A stretch of 64,000 nt of DNA from an uncultured Spirochaetales bacterium (GCA_902774115.1 CACYHH010000001.1:124001-188000); one strand, 5' to 3'. Counted from the first letter of the stretch, positions 1 to 9,935 are shown. Notes: generated by a model not told the origin, from the sequence alone. A program made the numbers and translations.

Positions 1-481
1 CTGCCATGAGTTTGAGTTCGAGACGGACTTTTCTGCGCTCGCCGGGAAGACCTTCCTGAGCGTAGTGAGGCGCTTTGTTGACGCTCGTTTTGAATTTCGC
101 GTTTCCTCTGCCGCCGATTCCGCCGTGCGCGACGATGACTTTCTGCCTGTGCTTCGTTATGTCGGCAATAAGTTCCGATGTTTCGTGGTCGAAGACGAAA
201 GTTCCGAGCGGGATTTTGACAATCGTGCTTTCGCCGCCGCGGCCGTACATGTTGGAACCCATTCCTTTCTGGCCGTTTTCCGCTTTGATTGTGCGCTGGT
301 AGCGGATGTCGTAAAGCGTTATGACGTTTTCGTCACCTTCAAAAACGACGTCTCCGCCTTTGCCGCCGTCGCCTCCGTCCGGTCCTCCGAGCGGAATGAA
401 AGGTTCACGCCTGAAACTTACGGCTCCGGCACCGCCGTTGCCTGCGATAATATCGACTATTGCCTGATCGACGAATTTCAT
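1..481 (-). CDS. obgE: Obg-family GTPase ObgE/CgtA, N-terminal part (cut by window edge)
   Basis: Only the first 160 codons are in the window. The translation is the glycine-rich Obg fold: it starts MKFVDQAIVDIIAGNGGAGA, continues with GGPDGGDGGKGGDV near residue 33, and later has the family's GGIGGRGNAKFKTS segment. The GTPase domain lies beyond the left edge. Obg is a ribosome-associated GTPase acting in 50S assembly and stress control. The ATG at 479-481 is preceded by GGAG. It is third in the usual rplU-rpmA-obgE order, separated from rpmA by a hairpin with a T-run, so its level may be set by read-through. Confidence 0.95.
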   Translation of the reverse strand, partial: MKFVDQAIVDIIAGNGGAGAVSFRREPFIPLGGPDGGDGGKGGDVVFEGDENVITLYDIRYQRTIKAENGQKGMGSNMYGRGGESTIVKIPLGTFVFDHETSELIADITKHRQKVIVAHGGIGGRGNAKFKTSVNKAPHYAQEGLPGERRKVRLELKLMA

Positions 482-509
482 AACGACTCCGTGTTTGGAA
501 TAAAAAAAA

Positions 510-527
510 ACTCCCGTTGCCGGGAGT
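510..527 (-). terminator. Hairpin plus T-run between rpmA and obgE
   Basis: The arms ACTCCCG and CGGGAGT form a 7-bp stem around a TTGC loop. Read on the minus strand, the hairpin is followed at once by a run of nine T, the form of an intrinsic terminator. It ends or attenuates rplU-rpmA transcription before obgE. Confidence 0.8.
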
Positions 528-551
528 CTGAAAATTTTAACGAAACGAAAA

Positions 552-818
552 TTATGCTTCGGTGACTACGGAAACTCTTCTTCTTGCTCTGCCGTTTTTG
601 TAGAATGTTTCATACTTGACGACACCTTCGGTAAGAGCGTAAATCGTGTAATCAGTTCCGAGACCTACGTTCTCGCCCGGAATCCATCTTGTTCCGACCT
701 GACGGACGATGATGTTGCCCGGAATAACCGGCTCGCCGCCGAACTTTTTGATGCCGCGTCTCTGACCTGCACTGTCACGACCGTTTCTTGCACTTCCGCC
801 GCTTTTCTTATGAGCCAT
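552..818 (-). CDS. rpmA: 50S ribosomal protein L27
   Basis: The 88-residue product starts [20 protein letters not shown], the classic L27 N-terminus, with GIKKFGGE and the basic tail expected of the family. L27 sits at the peptidyl-transferase centre of the large subunit. There is no N-terminal cleavage extension of the Firmicutes type. It lies 14 bp downstream of rplU in one operon. Confidence 0.97.
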   Translation of the reverse strand: MAHKKSGGSARNGRDSAGQRRGIKKFGGEPVIPGNIIVRQVGTRWIPGENVGLGTDYTIYALTEGVVKYETFYKNGRARRRVSVVTEA

Positions 819-832
819 AATAACCCTCCGAA

Positions 833-1144
833 TTACTTGACAATTTCAAGAACTTTGAGCTGAGTGAAGCTCTGTCTGAAACCGTTTTTAACTTTGCTGG
901 TTTTTCTTCTTCTTTTCTTGAAAACGATAACTTTTTTGCCTTTATAGTTTTTTACAACTTCAAGTTTTACAGTTACATCGCTAAGATAAGGTTTGCCGAC
1001 CATAACATTTTCACCGTCTGCAAAAAGAAGAACGTTTTTGTTCTCGACAAGTTCGCCTTCTTTCTTGTCCAGATTATAAACAGACACTTTTTCTCCGGGG
1101 ACCGCTTTAAGCTGGTTGCCGCCGAAATCGATCATTGCGTACAT
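833..1144 (-). CDS. rplU: 50S ribosomal protein L21
   Basis: The 103-residue product begins [20 protein letters not shown] and has the Lys/Arg-rich [16 protein letters not shown] stretch typical of L21, which binds 23S rRNA. The ATG at 1142-1144 was chosen over a further upstream start because GGAGG lies just ahead of it. It is the first gene of the rplU-rpmA-obgE operon, with a clear sigma-70 promoter about 45 bp upstream. Confidence 0.97.
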   Translation of the reverse strand: MYAMIDFGGNQLKAVPGEKVSVYNLDKKEGELVENKNVLLFADGENVMVGKPYLSDVTVKLEVVKNYKGKKVIVFKKRRRKTSKVKNGFRQSFTQLKVLEIVK

Positions 1145-1186
1145 CAAATCCTCCAATAAAAGAGCACACAAAAAAATAACGCGGGG

Positions 1187-1214
1187 ATTTTACGCAAACT
1201 TGAATTGGTGTCAA
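1187..1214 (-). promoter_or_regulatory. Sigma-70 promoter of rplU-rpmA
   Basis: On the minus strand TTGACA (1209-1214) and TAAAAT (1187-1192) are separated by 16 bp, a near-consensus pair upstream of rplU. Confidence 0.75.
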
Positions 1215-1359
1215 GATTTTTTTGTATTTTTGAGCATTAAAACGAAAAGCACCGGTTTTTTTGTTAAAGACCGGCTATTTTTTAAGTATGAAAATATTGA
1301 TAATACCTGCATTCTGAATAAACTAAGAGTCCGAGTTTTTTTGGATTATTGGGGGAAAA

Positions 1360-4300
1360 ATGAAAAAAACAGCTTTTTTTGCAGTTATGCTGGTTATTGT
1401 TTTTGCTTTTGTCGCATGCGGCGGCGGAAAAAAATCAAAACCAGAGGTCGATGAAGATCCGGTCGAAACCGAAGATTCAGATGCCGATGACGGAGAATCG
1501 GTTGTTACCGACGGTGACGATGATTCAGACGAAAACGGAAACGACGAGGATTCCTACGTCAATGACGGTGATTCGGATACGGTTCCGGACAACGATAAAC
1601 CGGATAATGACAATACCGACCCGTGCAATCCGAATCCGTGTACTGAGCCGAATAAAACTGTCTGCACTGCAACTGGTACTTCTTACACTTGTTCGTGCGA
1701 CAGACTGACCTGCGAAATAAACGGCGCATGCATTGCCGACGGCGAGAGAAATCCGGCAAATTCGTGCGAAGAGTGCAACCGCGACTATTCGAAAACCGGC
1801 TGGTCGCTTGTTGCCGACGGAAGAGACTGCGAGGCCAAAGCCGGGCTTATGGGCAGCGGTACATGCCGAAACGGCGTATGCGGCGGTTTCGGAACATGCG
1901 ACAACAGAGCTTACGGACTCAAAGCCGGTGCTCCGTGCAACAAGGATGTCGAGTGCGAAACCGGTTACTGCTACACGTGGTACGACAATTCCGGAGATGG
2001 CACATACAGCTTCGTCAGAGCTTCGGTCTGCACCGGAACTTGCAAAGAGGACGAAGACTGCCCGAACAATATGACCTGTCAGTTTATGGAAAGCAGAGGT
2101 TATCAGTGCATGCCGCTCTTTGTTGCAGGCGTTGAGAGACCGGCTCCGAAAATGAAGACTTACGGACCGTGCAACGTGAACGAAGACTGCGAAGGCGGGC
2201 TCTGTCTTTCATACGGCGAGGGCGAGAGTTTCTGTTCCGAAGAGTGCACGAAAAACCTGATCGGCGATTCCTGCGGTTCATGCGGAAAGTGCATGGAAGG
2301 CGGCTCTGACAAAGGTTTCAAATACGACAAATACTGTGTTCCGAAGGGAAGCGGCGAGCTCGGTGACCATTGCCAGAGCTCAATGGACTGTTCAAGCGGC
2401 GGCTGCTATGACGGATACTGCGTCAAGACCTGCGGAAGCATTTTCAGCAGCTGCGGAACCGGCTACGAGTGCGGAACTCTGCCGGATTACTTCGGCACTT
2501 CGGAAGTATGCTTCGACCCGAACAGGTTCAACTTGTCCGACGGAACATACTGCAACTACGACGAGCAGTGTGCAAGCGGAGAGTGCATCGAGTTCGAAGG
2601 CGACAAAATCTGCGGTTCTCACTGTACCGACAGCGAAGTTACCGATCCTGAAACAGGCACTACGACAACCACGAAAACCTGTGCAGACGGCAGCGAGTGT
2701 ATTCCGGTCAAGAAAACAAGCTCATACGGAAGTTACGCCGAATATATCTGCGCTCAGGACAAGATGCTGAAGCGGCTTGAATTCGGTCAGGACTGCTATT
2801 CAGACTGGCAGTGCGCCGACGGATATACCTGTTTCTCGGGATATTTCTGCAGTAAAGCCTGCACGGAAGACAGCGAGTGTGAAATAGACAAAACCTGTTA
2901 TATTTACGGTCAGCAGGAATCTGAAGACGGCGGCGACCCGCAGATTTTCGGTGTCTGCATTTCGAAAGAACAGCAGAGCTTCAAACCCGGCGAATACTGC
3001 CCGTATGTCTGGTCGTGCGAAAACTGCTACACTGACTACACTATTCAGCAGTACTACTGCACTAAATCGTGTGAAAGCGATGCCGACTGCTTCGATATAG
3101 GCGGCTGCTACGACGGAATATGCCGCAAGGCTATTCCTTACAGAAGTTACATCTACGATGCATGCCGTTTCGACGACGACTGCGAAAAGTACACAAACTG
3201 CGAACACGGAATGTGCACTGCTTCATGCTCGACCGATTCAAACTGCGACGGTTACGACGCTGTAACTCCGACCGGATCTCAGAAAACATGCAAGCCGTGC
3301 GAAAGCGACACTGACTGCAAAAAGACGTTCTACGATTACGGAATGTGTCTTACCGACTACGACGGCAATAAATTCTGTGCCGAAGACTGCAGTGAAAACT
3401 ACACTCTCTGCCCCGAAGGAACGCGCTGCAACGGTCACTACTGCTATCCGATTTCAGGTTCCTGCAAAGCAGGCAAGACTTACTGCAACGACGAAAGCAA
3501 CTGTGCTGTTCCGACTCTTCTTGACGACTGGATCTGTCAGGATAACAAAGAGTGCTACAGCGGAAAGTGCGGCGACAACTACTGCCAGAAAGATACATGC
3601 TCGACCGATGCCGACTGCGGATGCGGATTCAAGGAGTGCAAGAACGGAAACTGCGTTCCGAAGGAATCTCTCGGAACTCTTGAAGTAGAGCCTAACAACG
3701 ACATGGCTTCTGCTCAGAAAGTTGCGGCCGGTTTTGTTTTCGCCGGTTTCGGACATGTCAATAACGAAGAGGATGTCGACTACTTCAAAATCAATGCAAA
3801 AGCGGGTCAGTATCTCAAAGTCAGAACGCATCCTTACTGCGGCGAAACCCGTGCCGACACGTTTATCGCCCTGTTCAATGCAGACGGAGCGAAACTTGCC
3901 GAAAACGACTATATGGACTACTGCTACTTTACTCAGGGTTATTACTATTCAGAGATAATGAATTACAAAGTTCCCTCTGACGGCTATTACTATGCAATGG
4001 TAAGACAGAATCCGGCTTCCGCTGAAGCTCTTTACAATATGCCCTACATCCTTGAATTTGATGCGTTCACTCCTGTAGAACACAATGTATGCAGCGGAGC
4101 AAAAGAGCTCGAACAAGGGACTTATGACGAAAGTTTCAAACGTGCTTCGGATTCGATGGATACCGGAAGCTGTACTGATTACTACGGCGACGGTCCGGAT
4201 CTTTTCTACAAGGTTCATGTTCCTGCCGGAAAGATGATGACTGTTAAGGTCACTCCGAAATCAGGTGCTTTCTATCCTACGGTATCGGTTCTTTCTGATT

Positions 4301-5250
4301 GCGGCGAAATTGCAGATGTCTGCCTTGCGGGCAACTCTTTCGGAGGTTTTGGAGCTTCGGAAGAAATCATGTATTACAATGATTCGGAAACTGATAAAGA
4401 CTACATTGTCGTCGTAGACAGCGCGATCGCTCCGCTTGAATACGACTTCACAATCCAGCTTGACATCAGCGACAGTCTCCCGGTGCCTGAAAACGACAAA
4501 CTCGACGGAGTTATCCAGCTTGAAGGAAGAGGAAATCTTCAGGGATTCACTATTTCGGCAAACGATGACTTCGCACCGGCTGCCGGGATCTGCAACGGCG
4601 CAGCACTGGCAGGCAGGGATGTCGTCTATTCGATGAACATGGCGGCAGGAGACTATTTCCACGCTGAAATAACCTCCTCGTTCGAGGCTTCGATTTATGT
4701 TGTAAAATCGGACGATCCTGACACCTGCATCTACGGCGGCGGACTCATCAACTTCGAGACAGACGCAACGACAGCAGGAACTTACTATCTCGTAATCGAT
4801 TCGAAAGCCGAAAACATTTACGGCACATTCTCGATGTCATACATAAAAGAGGCTACTGACATGGATTCCTGCAAAGGAATATGCTCATCCTCATCCTCAT
4901 ACAGAATGTGCCTGCCGGATAAAACCGATCTCTGCATGTGTAATTCGTCGCTCGGAATTCTTTATACCGCGGACTGCAATTCTTACTGCGTTTCCGAAGG
5001 CGGTACCAGCGGATCTTGCGAAACGACTTACAAAACAGACGGCATCACGATTGAAAGAAACGGCTGTGTCTGCACATACGACTGCTCAGACTCTGCAAAA
5101 GTCGCAGAACTCTGCTCAGACCGTGAACCTTCCAACTGTACCTGCGGAACGGCTGATGTATGTTCGTGGAAAAACAACGGAAGCTGCGACAAAATGTGCA
5201 GCGACTTCTTCCCGGCAGACCATTTCGATGATTCGGCTGACTGCCAGTAA
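1360..5250 (+). CDS. Large Cys-rich outer-surface lipoprotein with PPC-like domains
   Basis: This 1296-residue protein has a lipoprotein signal peptide with Cys20 in the lipobox context AFVAC, then an Asp/Glu-rich linker to about residue 88. Residues 90-770 are a very Cys-rich chain of short EGF- or dickkopf-like repeats (patterns such as CxxDxDCxxG). From about 770 (EPNNDMASAQKV, then EDVDYFKI) come three copies resembling the bacterial pre-peptidase C-terminal (PPC) fold, to about 1160. A second Cys-rich tail closes the protein. It is probably exported and displayed on the outer membrane, with many disulfides. No catalytic motif was seen. The ATG follows GGGGG. Its closest relatives in the window are the lipoproteins at 6733 and 44724. 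Confidence 0.8.
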   Translation: MKKTAFFAVMLVIVFAFVACGGGKKSKPEVDEDPVETEDSDADDGESVVTDGDDDSDENGNDEDSYVNDGDSDTVPDNDKPDNDNTDPCNPNPCTEPNKTVCTATGTSYTCSCDRLTCEINGACIADGERNPANSCEECNRDYSKTGWSLVADGRDCEAKAGLMGSGTCRNGVCGGFGTCDNRAYGLKAGAPCNKDVECETGYCYTWYDNSGDGTYSFVRASVCTGTCKEDEDCPNNMTCQFMESRGYQCMPLFVAGVERPAPKMKTYGPCNVNEDCEGGLCLSYGEGESFCSEECTKNLIGDSCGSCGKCMEGGSDKGFKYDKYCVPKGSGELGDHCQSSMDCSSGGCYDGYCVKTCGSIFSSCGTGYECGTLPDYFGTSEVCFDPNRFNLSDGTYCNYDEQCASGECIEFEGDKICGSHCTDSEVTDPETGTTTTTKTCADGSECIPVKKTSSYGSYAEYICAQDKMLKRLEFGQDCYSDWQCADGYTCFSGYFCSKACTEDSECEIDKTCYIYGQQESEDGGDPQIFGVCISKEQQSFKPGEYCPYVWSCENCYTDYTIQQYYCTKSCESDADCFDIGGCYDGICRKAIPYRSYIYDACRFDDDCEKYTNCEHGMCTASCSTDSNCDGYDAVTPTGSQKTCKPCESDTDCKKTFYDYGMCLTDYDGNKFCAEDCSENYTLCPEGTRCNGHYCYPISGSCKAGKTYCNDESNCAVPTLLDDWICQDNKECYSGKCGDNYCQKDTCSTDADCGCGFKECKNGNCVPKESLGTLEVEPNNDMASAQKVAAGFVFAGFGHVNNEEDVDYFKINAKAGQYLKVRTHPYCGETRADTFIALFNADGAKLAENDYMDYCYFTQGYYYSEIMNYKVPSDGYYYAMVRQNPASAEALYNMPYILEFDAFTPVEHNVCSGAKELEQGTYDESFKRASDSMDTGSCTDYYGDGPDLFYKVHVPAGKMMTVKVTPKSGAFYPTVSVLSDCGEIADVCLAGNSFGGFGASEEIMYYNDSETDKDYIVVVDSAIAPLEYDFTIQLDISDSLPVPENDKLDGVIQLEGRGNLQGFTISANDDFAPAAGICNGAALAGRDVVYSMNMAAGDYFHAEITSSFEASIYVVKSDDPDTCIYGGGLINFETDATTAGTYYLVIDSKAENIYGTFSMSYIKEATDMDSCKGICSSSSSYRMCLPDKTDLCMCNSSLGILYTADCNSYCVSEGGTSGSCETTYKTDGITIERNGCVCTYDCSDSAKVAELCSDREPSNCTCGTADVCSWKNNGSCDKMCSDFFPADHFDDSADCQ

Positions 5251-5359
5251 AATCTTAATTCAAACAAAAAATCATAAATAAATCCGATATTGACTTTCAT
5301 TATTTCAAAATGATAATTCACCGCTTTCAAGCTGCTTGGCTGAAATGCGAGAGGATTCG

Positions 5360-6718
5360 ATGAGACGTGAAATCGACATGCTTAACGGCGGTTTCGCCGC
5401 AAAAATACTTCAGTTTGCGATCCCGCTTGCTCTGACGGGTATCCTGCAGCAGTTTTTCAATGCGGCTGATGTCATGGTCGTAGGGCGTTTCGCGAGCAAG
5501 TTCGCGATGGCTGCTGTCGGCTGCAACACTCCTGTCATCGGCATTGTCGTCAACCTTTTTGTCGGGATTTCGACCGGTGCGACTGTCGTTATCGCCAAGT
5601 GTATCGGGCGCGGTGACATGTCTGGGGTGAAGAAGGCTGTCCACACTGCGGTTTTTTTAAGCCTTGTCTGCGGAAGCGTGATGGCGCTTGTGGCGCTTGC
5701 TGTTTCAAGCCGCATTATGTCGCTTCTTTCGGTGCCGGAAGAGGTGCTCCCGATGGCGCTTTCTTATTTCCGGATCTACATTTCTGGGCTTCCGGCGATA
5801 CTTCTTTACAACTTTGAGTCGGCGATCTTCCGCTCGAAGGGAGATACGAACACTCCGCTTTTCTGCCTTGTCGCGGCGGGAATCGTGAACGTTCTGCTCA
5901 ATCTCTTTTTCGTTCTCGTTCTCAAAATGGGGGCGGAAGGTGTCGCGATAGCCACGGTCATCTCGAATATCCTGAGTTCCGGTACGATGTTCGTCATTCT
6001 TCTTCGCTCAAAAAGCGATGTCGGGATCGAGTTCCACCTCATCAGAGCTGACCACGCCTCGCTTCTTGAAATCCTGCGTATCGGTGTTCCGGCAGGCGTC
6101 CAGAGCATGGTCTTTGCCCTTTCGAATATCATAATACAATCTGCGATAAATTCGCTCGGAGCCGATGTCATGGCTGCTTCGGCCGCCGCTTTCAATACCG
6201 AGATCTTTGTCTACTTCATAGTGAACGCTTTTTCTCAGGCGTGCACCGCTTTCATCGGACAGAATTACGGTGCCGGAAAGCTTGACCGCTGCCGGAAAGT
6301 GACTCTGCATGCGTTCTGGATGGACTGTGTCTTCATGTTTGCGCTGGCTCTTCCGATAATAATTTTTTCACGTGAACTTCTCGCTCTTTTCAACGGCGAT
6401 CCCGCTGTCATTGAATACGGCAGGACGAGGATCCTCTACATCACTTCTTTCCAAATACTCAACCTTACGGTCGATATTCTTTCAGGAAGTCTTCGCGGCT
6501 ACGGCAATTCTCTTGCTCCCGCTCTGATTGCGCTTTTAGGCATCTGTGTGACGCGCGTCATCTGGGTTTTCACCGTCTTTCCTCTCCACAGCGACTATTC
6601 TACGCTTCTTGCATGCTATCCTATAAGCTGGAGCATTACCGCGACGATAATGCTCTGCTACTATTTTTGGTTTATGCGGGTCGCGCTGAAAAGGAAATCC
6701 GGCGGATCAACCCGATAA
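5360..6718 (+). CDS. MATE-family multidrug/sodium antiporter
   Basis: The 452-residue product is hydrophobic with about 12 predicted membrane segments. It carries MATE signatures such as FNAADVMVVGRF near the N-terminus, NTPVIGIVVNLFVGISTG, and the second-half repeat VMAASAAAFNTEIF followed by FIGQNYGAGKLDR. It is an inner-membrane cation-coupled exporter. Substrates cannot be read from sequence. The start at 5360 was preferred because GAGAGGA lies 5 bp upstream; ATG 5345 in the same frame is an alternative. It stands alone between two lipoprotein genes. Confidence 0.9.
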   Translation: MRREIDMLNGGFAAKILQFAIPLALTGILQQFFNAADVMVVGRFASKFAMAAVGCNTPVIGIVVNLFVGISTGATVVIAKCIGRGDMSGVKKAVHTAVFLSLVCGSVMALVALAVSSRIMSLLSVPEEVLPMALSYFRIYISGLPAILLYNFESAIFRSKGDTNTPLFCLVAAGIVNVLLNLFFVLVLKMGAEGVAIATVISNILSSGTMFVILLRSKSDVGIEFHLIRADHASLLEILRIGVPAGVQSMVFALSNIIIQSAINSLGADVMAASAAAFNTEIFVYFIVNAFSQACTAFIGQNYGAGKLDRCRKVTLHAFWMDCVFMFALALPIIIFSRELLALFNGDPAVIEYGRTRILYITSFQILNLTVDILSGSLRGYGNSLAPALIALLGICVTRVIWVFTVFPLHSDYSTLLACYPISWSITATIMLCYYFWFMRVALKRKSGGSTR

Positions 6719-6732
6719 ACTGCCGGCGGAAA

Positions 6733-7836
6733 TTATTCGGTTTTGCAGGTTTCGCCGTCTTCGGCACAGCCGTTTTCGCAGTATTCAGTCGGGACATTCC
6801 AGAACTCAAGATAACCTGCGCTCGTTTCAAGGCAGTAATCATTGTTGATGATTGCAATATTTAAATCCATATTAAAGATGCAGTATTTTTCGTCCAAATC
6901 AGCGGGTTCTTCGCATGAATTCATGCAGTACGCATAGTTTTTTCCTTCATATTCTTCGCCGTAGACACCGATGGTTGTCATGCAGGTTTTTCCTGAGCAG
7001 TTTGTTCTGGAAACAGTGCCCTCGCAGTATACGGCTGTGTTTCCGTCGCAGAATTCGACAAAGGTTTCATGATCACATTCTGCGAGAAATGTATTGTCCT
7101 GATCGTCAGGAACTTTATTCAGTTTTACAAAATCTGTTCCCTCTTCGTTGCACGGCGTGTCGCACTGTTCAGTAAATTTGAAGGAAAGTTTTCCTTTGCT
7201 TGTTTCAAGACAGAGGTCGGCAGATAAGGTCCCGCCCGCTTTGTAATCGGAGACGACATCGGATTTTTCGCAAACCACATTTTTTTTCGGTGTTTCACAG
7301 CTTTCGTGGCATCCTGCGACATTTTTCCCTTCCATGCGTCCGCAGTGAAGGCCGTTTGTGGTCATGCAGGTCTTGTCCGCGCAGTTTTCGTGAGAAACTT
7401 TTCCTTCGCGGCAGCGGACGGCCGTGTTTCCGTCACAGAATTCGACAAAAATTCCGAAAACGCAGTCGGCATCAGGAGTATTCACCTGATCGTCGGGAAC
7501 AGCGGTAACTTCTTCGTCAAGCGTGAAATCCTCTTCCGGAACTGTGTCGCCGTCAGGCTCTTCGTCATTGGAATCATCGGTCGAATCGGCATCATCCGGT
7601 TCCTGATCACTGTCGGAATCGGCGTCATCCGGTTGTTCCGGCGTCGTGTCGGTATCGACAGGCTGTGAATCGCTGTCGTCGGAAGGTTCAATGCCGTCAG
7701 CCTGTTCAGTGTCTGCAGCATCTTCATCGTTCTGTGTTTCTCCCGGATCGGTGTTGTCGTTTGTTTTTTTCGAGCTGCCGCAGGCAGTAATTGCAAAAAC
7801 CGTGCATAAAGCCAAAATCAAAAAGAATTTTTTCAT
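6733..7836 (-). CDS. Lipoprotein with acidic linker and two tandem Cys-rich repeats
   Basis: This 367-residue lipoprotein has Cys19 in the context FAITAC followed by GSS. Residues 20-110 are a linker made almost only of Asp, Glu, Ser, Thr and Pro. The rest is an internal duplication: PDDQVNTPDADC...FVEFCDGNTAV and then PDDQDNTFLAEC...FVEFCDGNTAV, each followed by KTCMTT and a set of Cys at matching spacing. The function is unknown. It is likely a disulfide-stabilised surface protein. Its 3' end faces the MATE gene 14 bp away, so transcription is convergent. Confidence 0.75.
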   Translation of the reverse strand: MKKFFLILALCTVFAITACGSSKKTNDNTDPGETQNDEDAADTEQADGIEPSDDSDSQPVDTDTTPEQPDDADSDSDQEPDDADSTDDSNDEEPDGDTVPEEDFTLDEEVTAVPDDQVNTPDADCVFGIFVEFCDGNTAVRCREGKVSHENCADKTCMTTNGLHCGRMEGKNVAGCHESCETPKKNVVCEKSDVVSDYKAGGTLSADLCLETSKGKLSFKFTEQCDTPCNEEGTDFVKLNKVPDDQDNTFLAECDHETFVEFCDGNTAVYCEGTVSRTNCSGKTCMTTIGVYGEEYEGKNYAYCMNSCEEPADLDEKYCIFNMDLNIAIINNDYCLETSAGYLEFWNVPTEYCENGCAEDGETCKTE

Positions 7837-7948
7837 CAGAGACCTCCGTCAAAAAACGCTGTATGTTAGGAAAAATCAGGTGAAAGGCAAGGAATTTGCC
7901 GTTCCGGAAACATTGTGGTAAAAGCGGCTGTTTTGCTGCGGAGGAACT

Positions 7949-8491
7949 ATGGAACTTGTAAGAATTGAAAGTACAAAAGCTGAAATGAATCGCGTGGAAG
8001 AGCTTTATTTAAGCGCTTTTCCTGCAAACGAGCGGTTTCCTTTCCGGCTTCTTAAAAAGCGCGCACTCCAGGGAAAAGCCGACTTCTGGAATCTTTTTGA
8101 AGGTGATCTGTGGGTAGGTTTCGCATACCTTGTCCATTCGGGCGACCTCGCTTATCTTTTCTTTTTCGCAATCGATGAAAAACAGCGCGGAAAGGGCTAC
8201 GGCACAGCTGCGGTAAAGGCGATGATAGAACATTACAAGGGAAAACGGCTGTTTCTGGCGCTTGAAAACTGGCTTGAAGAGTGCGATAACCCCGAAGAAA
8301 GGGTAAAACGGCACAACTTTTATCTCAACTGCGGCCTGCACGATCTGCCTTACAAACTGTGCGAACTCAAGATGGTCTATGCGATAATGGGTTCCGGCGG
8401 CAAAGTCGAGCCGGAAGAATACAAACCGATGATGGATAGCTACTTCGGCTGGTTCTGGCGGCATATAATCAATACCGATATCGTAAAATAG
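7949..8491 (+). CDS. GNAT-family N-acetyltransferase
   Basis: The 180-residue product has the acetyl-CoA-binding motif A as EKQRGKGYGTAAVKAM near residue 75-90, after the beta strand DLAYLFFFAID, with FYLNCGL in the C-terminal third as in GNAT folds. The acyl acceptor cannot be inferred. GGAGG sits 6 bp before the ATG. The Nudix gene follows after 8 bp, so the two form an operon. Confidence 0.85.
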   Translation: MELVRIESTKAEMNRVEELYLSAFPANERFPFRLLKKRALQGKADFWNLFEGDLWVGFAYLVHSGDLAYLFFFAIDEKQRGKGYGTAAVKAMIEHYKGKRLFLALENWLEECDNPEERVKRHNFYLNCGLHDLPYKLCELKMVYAIMGSGGKVEPEEYKPMMDSYFGWFWRHIINTDIVK

Positions 8492-8499
8492 GAGTAAAA

Positions 8500-8883
8500 A
8501 TGGTCGAAGTTGTCGCAGCGCTTGTGCGTGACGGTGAAAAATTCATGATCTGCCAGCGGCCCGAGCATAAGTCGCGTCCTTTGATGTGGGAATTTCCCGG
8601 CGGAAAAGTCGAAGCAGGGGAGACTCCGGAAGCTGCACTTGCGAGAGAATGCCGCGAAGAGCTTGAAATCGATCTTGAAGTAGGGGAGAAGTTCGCCGAA
8701 TCGACATTTGTCTATCCCGATATTTCGGTGCATCTCACACTTTTCGAGGCAAAGATCGTGAAGGGAGTTCCGAAACTTCTCGAACACAGGGATATCCGCT
8801 GGATAACGCCTGAAGAAGCAGCTGATTACGAATTTTCGCCCGCTGATGTTCCCTTCGTTGAAAAACTTGTAAAGTCATTCTGA
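8500..8883 (+). CDS. Nudix hydrolase, MutT-like
   Basis: The 127-residue product contains the full Nudix box, GGKVEAGETPEAALARECRE followed by ELEI, matching GX5EX7REUXEEXGU at about residues 36-58. The length and N-terminus (VEVVAALVRDGEKFMICQR) are those of MutT-type 8-oxo-dGTP diphosphatases, a likely but unproven activity. A GGAG start signal lies within the 8-bp gap after the GNAT gene. The last codons lie inside a dispersed repeat (GTCATTCTGAG). Confidence 0.88.
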   Translation: MVEVVAALVRDGEKFMICQRPEHKSRPLMWEFPGGKVEAGETPEAALARECREELEIDLEVGEKFAESTFVYPDISVHLTLFEAKIVKGVPKLLEHRDIRWITPEEAADYEFSPADVPFVEKLVKSF

Positions 8884-8930
8884 GTGAACGTAGAATCCGA
8901 TAGATCTTCTGCTTTGCTCAAGCGACACGT
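8874..8930. repeat. Degenerate dispersed repeat (GTCATTCTGAG type)
   Basis: The sequence starts GTCATTCTGAGTGAACG TAGAATC and is followed by an AGATCTTCTGC segment. It resembles the short dispersed repeats of form GTCATTCTGAGCGAAGCGAAGAATC seen in many bacterial genomes. The first bases overlap the 3' end of the Nudix gene and include its stop codon. A related scrap lies at about 21002. Confidence 0.5.
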
Positions 8931-8992
8931 CAGTGTTTGATATTATTTGATTTTTATCTATAATTCTCCGGTTTTTTTGTTAGGAGAGTGAT

Positions 8993-9862
8993 ATGAAAGC
9001 GTTTCTCAAAATGATACGGCCGCACCAGTACATCAAGAATCTTCTGGTCTTTTTCCCGCTTTTTTTCGCAAAAAAAATAACCGATGTCACGCTGCTTCAG
9101 AGTGCCGCGATGGCGTTCGTTTCCTTCTGTTTTGCGGCGAGCACGATTTATATCTTCAACGATATCCGCGACATAGAAAAGGATAAAGTCCATCCGAAAA
9201 AGAAATTCAGACCTATCGCAAGCGGCGCTGTTTCGGTAAAGGCGGCAATAATCACCGACATAATTTTTCTTGCTGTTGCACTTGCCGTCGCGTTTTTCAC
9301 CGGAACAAAAATGGGGATAATCATTCTCGTCTATCTCGGCATAAACCTAATTTATTCTTTGGGAATGAAAAACATAGCGATCCTCGATATTTTCGCCGTT
9401 TCGACAGGATTTCTTCTCAGGCTTCTTTCAGGAACCGAATACGGCGCTGTCGCAGGGATCCTTCCTTCGCACTGGATCATAATCATGACTTTCCTGTTGA
9501 GCCTTTTCCTTGCGATCGCAAAAAGGCGTGATGACCTTGTCCTTGCTGAGAGCGGGCTTGATGTCAGAAAGTCGATTTCGGGTTATTCCCTTGAATTTAT
9601 AAACGGTGTCATGAGCATAATGTCGGCCGTAATCATAGTTTCATACCTTCTTTACACCCTTGACCCTGCGGTTCAGGCGCATTACGGCTCGAAACACATC
9701 TATGCGACGGCATTCTTTGTTCTGCTTGGTCTCTTCAGATACATGCAGATCACTTTTGTCGAAAAGAAGAGCGGAAGCCCGACAGATATCGTCTACAAGG
9801 ACAGATTTCTTCAGATCACCCTTCTTGCCTGGATTGTTTCATTCCTGTTTTTCGCGTATTAG
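8993..9862 (+). CDS. UbiA-family prenyltransferase (decaprenyl-phosphate phosphoribosyltransferase-like)
   Basis: The 289-residue membrane protein has the UbiA Asp-rich motif NDIRDIEKDKVHPKKKFRPI around residue 63, with a second loop AKRRDDLVLAESG around 180. The N-terminus LKMIRPHQYIKNLLVFFPL is typical of the subgroup that transfers phosphoribose from PRPP to decaprenyl phosphate. That subgroup assignment is from memory of the family. Eight or nine membrane segments are visible. AGGAGAG precedes the ATG. It is monocistronic. Confidence 0.8.
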   Translation: MKAFLKMIRPHQYIKNLLVFFPLFFAKKITDVTLLQSAAMAFVSFCFAASTIYIFNDIRDIEKDKVHPKKKFRPIASGAVSVKAAIITDIIFLAVALAVAFFTGTKMGIIILVYLGINLIYSLGMKNIAILDIFAVSTGFLLRLLSGTEYGAVAGILPSHWIIIMTFLLSLFLAIAKRRDDLVLAESGLDVRKSISGYSLEFINGVMSIMSAVIIVSYLLYTLDPAVQAHYGSKHIYATAFFVLLGLFRYMQITFVEKKSGSPTDIVYKDRFLQITLLAWIVSFLFFAY

Positions 9863-9913
9863 TTCGATTCTATATTTAAAATTTTGCCGGTTTATGCTGT
9901 AGAATACGGCTTA

Positions 9914-9935
9914 TCACTATGACCTTATATAGTGA
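9914..9935. promoter_or_regulatory. Short inverted repeat after the UbiA gene
   Basis: TCACTAT and ATAGTGA form 7-bp arms around an 8-base loop, followed by AATTTTATT. It could be a weak terminator of the UbiA gene or an operator for the ORF6N gene downstream. Confidence 0.3.
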